From Ostreococcus mediterraneus (lineage: Eukaryota; Chlorophyta; Mamiellophyceae; Mamiellales; Bathycoccaceae), in contig WMKK01000008.1 in the NCBI GenBank assembly GCA_012295225.1, forward strand, positions 620,001 to 684,000: 64,000 nt of DNA. The letters are read 5' to 3'. The notes below the pieces were generated by a model. It was not told the origin of the DNA, did no database searches, and saw nothing but the letters and a program-made list of their open reading frames with translations. Within the stretch, counting starts at the first letter, position 1. Each line of letters begins with the position of its first letter. Below are positions 38,175 through 46,654 of the stretch, piece by piece. The translations under genes were made by a program, and so were the position numbers.

Positions 38175-40258
38175 CGGCGGCGTCGGCGGTGAGCGCGACG
38201 CGGGAGGAGCCGACGACGCCAGAGCCGACGGCGTCTGGCGTCGGCGGCGCGGCGGTCGCGACGAACGCGGCGCCGTCCAAGGCGGCGCATGCGGATGATA
38301 TTGATTTGAATATTTTGCGTACGCTCGGTGGGTATCTGTGGAGCGATGAGAGGCCTGGGGGGAAGACGCGCGTGGTGGGCGCGTTGTCGTTGCTCGTGGC
38401 GAGCAAGGCGGCAAACGTGAGCGTGCCGTTCGCGTTTAAATATGCCATCGATGGATTGAGCGCGAACGCGGGTTTACCCATCACGGGTCCGGACGTATTT
38501 TCGAATTTACCGCTCGAGGCGGTGATGGCGACGCCGGCGGCGATGTTGATTGGATACGGGGCGTTGCGCGCGAGCGCGAGTCTGGCGAATGAGTTGCGAA
38601 ACGCGACGTTTGCGCGCGTGTCTCAGGGTGCCATTCGTGCCGTTGCGCGTCGCGTGTTCGCGCATTTGCACGAGCTTGATTTGAAGTATCACCTCGATCG
38701 ACAGACGGGGGCGCTGAATCGCACTATTGATCGGGGTACTCGCGGGATTAGCTTTTTGTTGAACAGCATGGTGTTCAACGTGTTTCCCACGGCGTTTGAG
38801 ATCGCATTGGTGAGCGGGATTTTAGCCTCCAAGTGCGGCACGGAGTTTGCAATGCTCACTGGAGGGACTATTGCGACGTATACGGCGTTTACCATCGCGT
38901 GCACGCAATGGCGTACGAAGTTTCGACGCCAGATGAACCAATTGGAAAACGAAGGCAACAACAAAGCCATCGATTCGTTGTTAAACTTTGAAACCGTCAA
39001 GTACTTTAACAACGAAGAGCACGAGGTGAAACGTTACGACGAAAGCTTGCGAGGGGTTGAACATGCGAATTTGAAAATTGCGTCGTCGCTTGGGATGTTG
39101 AACTTTGGACAAAACGCTATTTTCTCGGCATCGCTATCGGCGGCGATGTTGCTGGCGGCGCAAGGCGTGGCACAAGGCACGCTCACTGTGGGTGACTTAG
39201 TCATGGTGCAAGGTTTGCTGTTTCAGCTCTCGGTACCGCTGAACTTTCTGGGATCTGTGTACCGCGAAGCGCGTCAATCATTGATTGACATGACATCCAT
39301 GTTTCATTTATTGGATGAGCAAAGCGCGGTGCGAGAGGCGGATGGCGCCCCGGCGCTCGCCGTCCCGAAAGAAGGTCTTTCTGTAGAGTTCAGAAATGTG
39401 AGCTTTGGATATAGCGATGATAGAAAAATCATAGACGGGTTATCCGTAACCGTCCCCGCTGGGGGCTCACTCGCACTCGTAGGTGCGAGTGGTAGTGGGA
39501 AGAGCACGTTGCTGCGTCTGTTGTTTCGCTTGTACGACGGCGACGGCGCAAACGACGACGGAAGCTCAGGGATTTTCCTCGGTGGTCAGGATTCCAAGCG
39601 GGTATCTTTGAAGTCGCTACGCGAAAATATTGCCGTCGTGCCGCAAGACACTGTTTTGTTTAACGACACGATTCATTACAATATAAATTACGGCAAGATG
39701 AGCGCAAGCGTCGAAGAGGTGCGCGAAGCCGCGCGACTCGCCGCCATCGACGGCCCAATCAAACGTATGCCAAAAGGCTATGAGACCGTCGTCGGCGAGC
39801 GTGGGCTAAAGCTCAGCGGTGGTGAAAAGCAGCGGGTGGCTATCGCGCGCGCCTTACTCAAAGGGTCTCCTCTCGTGCTCATGGATGAAGCCACGAGCGC
39901 GTTGGATACGAACACTGAACAGGACATTTTGAAAATGTTGGAAGTCTTAATGGAAGGCAAAACAACCATCGTCGTCGCGCACAGACTCAGTACCGCGCGC
40001 AACTGCGACAATATAGCCGTCTTAGAGGGCGGTAAGGTTGTCGAGTACGGATCACACAATGATTTACTCAAGCGCGGGGGCAAGTACCACGCGATGTGGG
40101 AGCGACAACATTCGCCCGGCGGCGCGAAGACGTCCACCATTCACGACGCTAGCGCGTCCTTAGACGATCTCTTAGCGCGCGAAGCAAAGCGTCAGGAAGA
40201 AAAGGCAAAGAAGGCCAAGGAGGCTGAAGCCATGTTAGGCGCAAAACGGTGCTGCTAG
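37895..40258 (+). CDS. ATM1: ATM1-type mitochondrial ABC transporter (ABCB half-transporter)
   Basis: 787 residues. The N-terminus is Arg/Ser-rich with a run of about 14 Ser encoded by a (TCG)n microsatellite, consistent with a mitochondrial presequence. The membrane domain has the ATM1-type [18 protein letters not shown] and [23 protein letters not shown] segments. The nucleotide-binding domain has GASGSGKST (Walker A), [16 protein letters not shown] (signature) and [12 protein letters not shown] (Walker B) and an H-loop in VVAHRLS. It exports a glutathione-linked sulfur compound from mitochondria for cytosolic and nuclear Fe-S assembly. A further upstream in-frame ATG lies inside the promoter repeats and was rejected. 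Confidence 0.93.
38131..38173 (+). repeat. (GTC)n coding microsatellite in ATM1 presequence
   Basis: Uninterrupted trinucleotide run encoding poly-Ser in the presumed presequence. Similar runs lie at 53005-53035 (poly-Asp in the Sfi1-like protein) and 40431-40449 (poly-Thr in the HAD protein). Confidence 0.85.
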
Positions 40259-40350
40259 GGCACTCTTCGTGTGAATATCATGTCGACGACGCACATAGAC
40301 GAAACCAACGCCAACGGAACGCGCCATACGTCGTCGCGCGCGATCGAAAT

Positions 40351-41283
40351 ATGTTAACCACTCACGCCCGCGCCAGCGCAGCGACACTCAGTGATCACGC
40401 CACGCGCATCGCACGTCCGCTCGCGGCGATGACGACGACGACGACGACGCGCCCTCGAGCCGCCCTCGTCCCGCGCGCGTCGCGCGACAGCACCCTCTTC
40501 GCCCTCGACTTTGACGGCGTCGTATGCGACTCCGTCGGCGAATCCTCCCTCAGCGCGTGGAAACACGGCGTAGAACTATGGCCCGACGTGTTCGACACCT
40601 CACATGCCGCGCGAGAGAAACCGCGGGTGTTAGAAGAACTCCGAGCGGTGCGTCCAGTGGTGGAGACTGGCTACGAAAACACAACGCTCGCCCGCGCGTT
40701 GCTCGAACGCTTAGACGGGTACTCGGTGGACGAAATCCTAGCCGATTGGGACAACATGAGCGGAGGGTTAATGTCCAAGTGGTCGCTCGATCGGGCGACG
40801 ATGGTGGAGGCGTTTGGGAGAATTAGAGACGAATGGATACAGACGGATTTCGACGGGTGGTTGGCGCCAAACGCGTTGTACCCGGGCGTCGCCGAGGCGG
40901 TGTTGGCGGCGCAAGCTAGAAGCGATAGCGCGGTGAAGATTGTGACGACGAAGCAAGCTCGATTTGCGACGGCAATTATGGCGAAGATGGGTGGGATTAC
41001 GATTGCTGAAGAGGATATGTTTAGCACGACGGTGAGTGGGATACCGAAGACGGAGGTGTTAAAGACGCTCGGCGTGGATGGGAGTAATCCGCGTAAGATT
41101 TTCGTCGAAGATAAGCTTAGCACGCTCGAGAAGGTGTGTAAAGCCGATGGATTGGATGATTGGGAGTTGTTTCTCGTAGATTGGGGATACAACACTGCGA
41201 CTGAGCGTGCGCGAGCGGCGGCGAACCCTCGCATCGAAGTCATTGGCGTCGACGCCTTCATCGCGTTGTTGCGCTCTGGTTAA
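40351..41283 (+). CDS. HAD-superfamily hydrolase, probably plastid-targeted
   Basis: 310 residues. The first ~45 residues are Thr/Ala/Arg-rich with a poly-Thr run, consistent with a transit peptide. Motif I is FALDFDGVVCDS (nucleophile and acid/base Asp), motif II KIVTTKQ, a Lys in SGIPKTEVL and motif III IFVEDKLSTLEKV, so all catalytic elements of a HAD phosphatase are present; the cap is helical. The substrate cannot be told. Same strand as ATM1, 92 bases downstream. Convergent with the CIPK gene 70 bases away. Confidence 0.83.
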   Translation: MLTTHARASAATLSDHATRIARPLAAMTTTTTTRPRAALVPRASRDSTLFALDFDGVVCDSVGESSLSAWKHGVELWPDVFDTSHAAREKPRVLEELRAVRPVVETGYENTTLARALLERLDGYSVDEILADWDNMSGGLMSKWSLDRATMVEAFGRIRDEWIQTDFDGWLAPNALYPGVAEAVLAAQARSDSAVKIVTTKQARFATAIMAKMGGITIAEEDMFSTTVSGIPKTEVLKTLGVDGSNPRKIFVEDKLSTLEKVCKADGLDDWELFLVDWGYNTATERARAAANPRIEVIGVDAFIALLRSG

Positions 41284-41353
41284 CTTGTACCGGTATTTAT
41301 TCGTACACAACGTCTGCTTTTGCAAATCTATCGCTATATATCACTCGCCTACT

Positions 41354-42950
41354 TTACACGTTAGCCTTAGATATCATCGCGAACACGTTCGGGTCGGCGT
41401 GCACGTCGTCGAACCACTGATGGAACATTTCTCGCGATCCGGCGTCGCGGCTGCAGTCAAACAAGCAAATTCCCGGGACGACTTGGTAGGCGCGCATCGT
41501 CACCACCAACACGTGCTTGGGGTGCTCAAACATGATTCTTGAGCTCGTTTGGCGAATGCCCGTGTACCCGAGCTTTCGAGCTGCGGCGCACACGGCGCGT
41601 TGGACGTCGTTCACGGACTTGGAACTCAAAAATCTCGTGGCGTTTGAAATCGTGTTTTCGTCAGAGTCAAAGATGTTTGCCACGTCAAACGCCGTCATGT
41701 TGATGAGTTCAAACGCGTTGAGCTGGCGTAAAGGGCGAGCAGTTGACTCGCTTCGACTCTCAATCGTGCTTCCATCGTCTTCGGTGGACACGACGAGTTC
41801 TTCATCGACGGCGAATATATCCATCTCTGTCTCTGACTCGTCGTCGTCAAAGTGCCGAGACGACGACTGTTTAAGCGCCTTTACGGGAACATAATTCACC
41901 CGGAACCAAGGGTCTTTCATCACGCGATTAAGCGTGATGCGCCCTTCTGGATCTTTGACCATCATCGCGCGAATAAGTTTCTCGGCTTTGTCTGAAATCA
42001 TCGCATTCGCGCCCTTTGCAAAGTACGGTTCGGTTTTCTGCACCATGATTTGCAGCTGCACAAAGTTGTTCCCATCGAATGGAAAGTTTCCGGTGAGAAA
42101 AAAATACAAAATGCACCCACAACTCCACACATCTGCCGCCGCGCCTTCGTAGCCTTGTGAGCGCGTGCGCTGATTCACCGTTTTGAAATTCTTATTCCCG
42201 ACCAACCTTCGCGAGCCGCCCATGACTTCGGGCGCGGCAAAGTGCGGCGTCCCGCAAATCGTCTTCAAATTCGTATCGTCCGCCTCGCCCCGAAGCGCCG
42301 CCAAACCAAAATCACCGATGCACAAATCCCCATTTTCATCTAAAAATAGATTTTCCGGTTTCAAATCTCTGTGATAAATCCGCTTCGAATGACAAAACGC
42401 GACGCCTTGCACCAAGCGTTGAAAATGCCGACGCGCATCCGCCTCTGAAAACGCCCCCCGTCGACGCACAATATCGTACAACTCCCCATTTGGACAGTAC
42501 TGCATCACCATAAAAATATGATCCCTATTGGATAACACTTCACGGAGATCAACCACGCACGGATGCGTCAATTCCGCCATCGCCTTCACCTCCGCTTGCA
42601 CTTGGTCCTTGTCATCCTGATGCCTCAAGTTTTCTCGGCTTAAAATCTACGCCCGCGCGTCAGTCCATCGAAACGAGCGCCGACGAAAACTCGCGCGCGC
42701 GTACCTTTATCGCGAATTTAAGCCCAGTCTTGTCTTGAATGCCGAGCTTCACCTACGAAAGAAAAAAAAACACGTGTCAGTCTTCGATGCGTTGTTTTTT
42801 GGTCACGGCATCATTCGCGCGCGAACGCCGCCTCCGCGCGCGTCGTCGTCGCCATCACTCGCCGCGCACCTGTCCAAACGCTCCGGCGCCGAGCGTGCGT
42901 TTCAACGCGTACGCCCCCACGCGCGTGATGTCACTCGAACTGCGCGGCAT
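41354..42950 (-). CDS. CIPK: CBL-interacting protein kinase (CIPK/SnRK3)
   Basis: Three exons: 42870-42950, 42705-42752 and 41354-42646, 473 residues. Exon 1 gives TLGAGAFGQ and exon 2 VKLGIQDKTGLKFAIK, forming the Gly-rich loop and catalytic Lys43; exon 3 continues ILSRENLRHQ. HRDLKPEN (HRD at 135-137), DFG (155-157) and GTPHFAAPE follow, then a ~20-residue insert before DVWSCG. The C-terminal regulatory part has RQLNAFELINM, the NAF motif (353-355) that binds calcineurin-B-like calcium sensors. Role: calcium-dependent control of ion transport. Introns of 58 and 117 bases both carry ACTGAC and end GTAG. The ATG is 27 bases from that of the divergent HrpB-like gene. Confidence 0.92.
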
Positions 42951-42977
42951 GCTGGCGCGCGACGCAATGGCGTCAGA

Positions 42978-45965
42978 ATGTCCCACGCGCTCGGTCGCCC
43001 TTTGGCGGCACCGACGCGTCGGTGGACGCCTCCGCGGTCGCGCCGACGCGCGTGCGTCGTCGCCGCGACCGCGGACGATGCGCGCAAGGCGCGTTTAGAC
43101 GCCGCCGCGGCGCAGCTGCCGATCGCGTGCGTAGTCAAGGAAGCGCTGGAGGCTTTAGAGGCGTCACCGAACGCGGTGCTCCAAGCGCCGCCAGGCGCCG
43201 GGAAGACCACCGTACTGCCTCTGGCGCTGTGTTTCGATAAACCGGATGGGTATGACGTCACGCAGGCGCGGCGGACGATAATCGTGCTCGAACCGCGACG
43301 GTTGGCGGCGAAAGCTGCGGCGGCGCGGATGGCGTCGATGTTGGGCGAACGCGTCGGCGAAACGGTTGGGTATCATGTGCGCTTTGATCGCGTCGTTGGT
43401 CGGGATACGCGCGTGGAGGTGGTGACAGAGGGTGTTTTAGTACGGCGGTTGCGCGCAGATGCGGAATTACGGGACGTGGCGGCGGTGATTTTTGATGAAT
43501 TTCACGAACGGAATTTGGACGCCGACGTGGCGTTGGCGTTGTGTCGAGAAGTACAGCAAACGATTCGGCCTGATTTGCGGTTGTTGGTGATGAGTGCGAC
43601 GTTGGGCCAGGTGGGTGCGCGCGTGGCCAAGTTGCTGACGGATGATGCGAGCGTAGAGGGTGGCGCCGGGGAGGTGCCAATCATAGTGAGTGAAGGAAAA
43701 TCGTACCCGGTGGAGACGATTTACTGCGGCGCGCCAGGCGTAGGGTTCGGTGAGCTCGAACGCGCGACAACATCGGCGGTGCTCACGGCCGTTCGAGCGG
43801 CATCTGAGGGTGATGTGTTGTGTTTTCTTCCCGGCGCGGCGGAGATTAATCGCGTCATTCGTGAGCTGCGTCGGGAATTGCCCGCAAACGTGGACGCGGT
43901 GCCGCTGTACGGCGCCCTCACGCCAGACGAGCAAAACCTCGCGCTTGCGCCTTCAAAACCCGGGCGCCGTCGCGTCGTGGTCAGTACGCCCATTGCGGAG
44001 TCGTCGCTGACGATTAGTGGCGTCACCGTCGTCGTCGATTCAGGATTGTGCAAATCTCCTAAATTTGACGCTCGTAAAGGCATGACGCGACTGGAGACGA
44101 CTCGCATCTCCAAGGCATCCGCCGATCAACGGCGTGGTCGCGCCGGGCGCGTCGCGCCAGGCACGTGTTACCGTTTATGGGGTGAAGCGCTCAATTCGAA
44201 ATTAGCTCCGGATACGACGCCGGAAATTCTTCAAGCCGATCTCACGCCGGTGGCTTTGGATTTAGCCACGTGGGGCGTCGGCGACGGCGCCTCCATGGCG
44301 TGGCTTGATCCACCGCCAGAAGGCCCACTCATCGCTGCTCGGCGTCTTCTTCGCGCACTAGGCGCGTTTGAAGACGATCGCGACGTGCCGAGCGCGATTG
44401 GTGAGCTCATGTCTGAGCTCCCAGTGCATCCTCGATTGGCGCGCATGCTGCTGTTTGGCGCGTCTCGCGGCGCCGAAAGCGCGCGTCTGGCGTGTCAACT
44501 CGCCGCTGTCGTCGGAGATCGCGATTTAATATCCGGACGAGACGCGCCATTAGATATACGAACGCGTCTTCGTGCGCTTTGGGGACAAGACCCGCTCGGT
44601 GGTGAAGGCATCGCTGACGCTCCGCCGCCGCCGACGACGGATGCATCCGGACCGACGCGCGTCCCCATCGGCACTAAATTACCTAAGAGTGGTAAGAAAA
44701 TCAAAGGTGCTCCGCGTGGAAAGCGAGCGAGCGTGAATTCGGCCGTGAGTACCGCGACTGGAGGCGCGACAGGGGCGAACTTCAACGTCGATGAGCGCGC
44801 AGTGGCGGAAGCGACCAAGGTGAGCGAGCAATTGCTAGGACATTTACGTCGGCTCGCGAAGACGCATCCTGACTTTTGCACCCCGGGCGTGGGCGAAGGC
44901 GATCCCGCGGGTGTGGTGTGGTCATTTCTATGTGGCGCCAGTGACAGCGAAGCGGGAGTGTTGCTCGCCATGGCGTATCCCGATCGCGTGGCGGCGAGAA
45001 AGAGTCGAGGAGGAGCGTTTCAATTATCAGGCGGCGGCGCGGCGAGCGTCGGCGCCGACCATAAAGACGACGCGTTGCTCCGCACGGAGGATAAAACGAA
45101 CGAAACGCTCGTCATAGTTGAACTAGCAGGCGATGGTGCGGGGAACGCCGGATCTAGGAACGACCGCATACGGCTTGCGGCGCCGATTAGTAGAGCGTGC
45201 TTTGAGGGTCCCGACGGGCCGCTCTTTGAGGCGCTCGCAGAAGAGCGCGACGACGTATTCTGGACGAGTGCGAGCAAGGCTGTGTTCGCGCGTAAACGCT
45301 TAGCCGTAGGTGAACTCGTGTTGCGCGAAGTTCCTTTTTCGGTCAAAGATTCCGACGCGACGATTCCCGCCATGCTCGAAGGCGTTCGCGAAATGGGACT
45401 CGCCGGCGCGTTTGGCTTATCAAAAAACACCGTCACCTGGTTGAAGCGATGTGAATTTGTCCATCGATCGGGCGTCGACCCGACGTTCCCAGATTTGAGT
45501 GAGTGTGCATTGCTCGCATCTGCAGACGAATGGCTCGCACCCTGGCTCGCAGGCGCAACGTCAAAAGCTGACTTGAGTAAAATTGACGTCTCGTCGTTGC
45601 TTCGCAATACGATGTCGTACGAACACTCACAGTTGGTCGATTCCTCGTGCCCGACGCACGTGCTCCTACCATCTGGTACGAATTGTCCAGTCAACTACGA
45701 AGGTGACATCCCAGTCGTCGCAGCGCGCTTGCAAGAACTCTTCGGATGCGACGTCACGCCAACCGTCGGAGGTGTCGCCGTCGAGCTTCATTTACTCTCC
45801 CCGGCGTCCCGACCGGTTCAAATCACCCGAGATTTAGCCTCGTTCTGGCGCGAGGCCTACGTGGATGTGCGCAAGGAGCTCGCTGGGAGATATCCTAAAC
45901 ATTATTGGCCACTGAATCCGCTCGAGGCTGAGGCCACGAACCGCGCGAAACCGCGAAAGACGTAA
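42978..45965 (+). CDS. HrpB-type bacterial DEAH/DExH RNA helicase, organelle-targeted
   Basis: 995 residues. The first ~35 residues are Arg/Ala/Thr-rich (transit-like). Motifs: QAPPGAGKTT (I), VLEPRRLAA (Ia), FDEFHERN (II, DEFH), MSATL (III), STPIAESSLTISGV (V), QRRGRAGRVAPG (VI). The C-terminal domain includes LLPSGTNCPVNYEG and LLSPASRPVQITRDLASFW ... RYPKHYWPLNP, diagnostic of bacterial HrpB. An internal Gly/Lys-rich insert (about 545-595) interrupts the middle. Bacterial-type protein in a nuclear gene, so likely acquired with an organelle and returned to plastid or mitochondrion; its RNA target is unknown. The start is the first ATG past the divergent CIPK ATG. Confidence 0.88.
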   Translation: MSHALGRPLAAPTRRWTPPRSRRRACVVAATADDARKARLDAAAAQLPIACVVKEALEALEASPNAVLQAPPGAGKTTVLPLALCFDKPDGYDVTQARRTIIVLEPRRLAAKAAAARMASMLGERVGETVGYHVRFDRVVGRDTRVEVVTEGVLVRRLRADAELRDVAAVIFDEFHERNLDADVALALCREVQQTIRPDLRLLVMSATLGQVGARVAKLLTDDASVEGGAGEVPIIVSEGKSYPVETIYCGAPGVGFGELERATTSAVLTAVRAASEGDVLCFLPGAAEINRVIRELRRELPANVDAVPLYGALTPDEQNLALAPSKPGRRRVVVSTPIAESSLTISGVTVVVDSGLCKSPKFDARKGMTRLETTRISKASADQRRGRAGRVAPGTCYRLWGEALNSKLAPDTTPEILQADLTPVALDLATWGVGDGASMAWLDPPPEGPLIAARRLLRALGAFEDDRDVPSAIGELMSELPVHPRLARMLLFGASRGAESARLACQLAAVVGDRDLISGRDAPLDIRTRLRALWGQDPLGGEGIADAPPPPTTDASGPTRVPIGTKLPKSGKKIKGAPRGKRASVNSAVSTATGGATGANFNVDERAVAEATKVSEQLLGHLRRLAKTHPDFCTPGVGEGDPAGVVWSFLCGASDSEAGVLLAMAYPDRVAARKSRGGAFQLSGGGAASVGADHKDDALLRTEDKTNETLVIVELAGDGAGNAGSRNDRIRLAAPISRACFEGPDGPLFEALAEERDDVFWTSASKAVFARKRLAVGELVLREVPFSVKDSDATIPAMLEGVREMGLAGAFGLSKNTVTWLKRCEFVHRSGVDPTFPDLSECALLASADEWLAPWLAGATSKADLSKIDVSSLLRNTMSYEHSQLVDSSCPTHVLLPSGTNCPVNYEGDIPVVAARLQELFGCDVTPTVGGVAVELHLLSPASRPVQITRDLASFWREAYVDVRKELAGRYPKHYWPLNPLEAEATNRAKPRKT

Positions 45966-46051
45966 ACCGTTTGCTCCGCCGTGGCTAAACCCCTCGAAAA
46001 AGTTGTAAATTCATAACTCATTCTTTACTTTTCGACGCATCACAGCGCATC

Positions 46052-46526
46052 ATGGGCGGCGTAGCTATCCCGGAACTCAAACAGTACGTGTTTGTGCCGA
46101 GTGCGCCCACGCACACGCCGCGCGTCGCCGCTCGAACGCGTGATGTTCGCGAAAGAGGTCGCGAATGCGGCGTGTCACTCGGGTTTTGTAGCTCCTCGCG
46201 TGTGTTCACCGCGTTCGCGCGCTGCGACGCGCACGGTGACGCGCACGCGTGATAATATGAACGAGTCACTGACGATTTGTGTGTTGTAATCGTTTTGGTG
46301 ACGCAGGTATATGGATAAGAAGCTGAAGCTTCGTTTGAATGGTAACCGTGACGTGATCGGCGTGCTGCGAGGATTCGATCAATTCTTAAACCTCGTACTC
46401 GACGATGCGGTGAATGATACGACGTCTGAGAAGACACCGATGGGGATGGTTGTTATTCGTGGAAATTCTGTAGTTTCGCTTGAGGCGTTAGAGCACATTC
46501 CGGTGACGGTGCGTAGAGGCGCGTAG
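46052..46526 (+). CDS. SNRPG: Small nuclear ribonucleoprotein G (SmG)
   Basis: Two exons, 46052-46083 and 46307-46526, 83 residues. Exon 1 encodes MGGVAIPELK plus two bases; exon 2 completes QYMDKKLKLRLNGN and continues VIGVLRGFDQFLNLVLDDA (Sm1) and MGMVVIRGNSVVSLEALE (Sm2). Length and order match SmG. The 223-base intron starts GTACGTG, has ACTGAC at 46268-46273 and ends GCAG. SmG is one of seven proteins forming the ring on the Sm site of U1, U2, U4 and U5 snRNAs. Confidence 0.94.
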
Positions 46527-46654
46527 ACGTCTGCGCTTTTTGTCTTGTAATTCAACTTAGGAGTTTTAGTTTTCCTGATTGTGCGGGGTTTGACTCGCAT
46601 GCTTTTCAACTCGCATGTGCGCGCGCAAGTTATGTTACAATTCTAGATTTTTCT

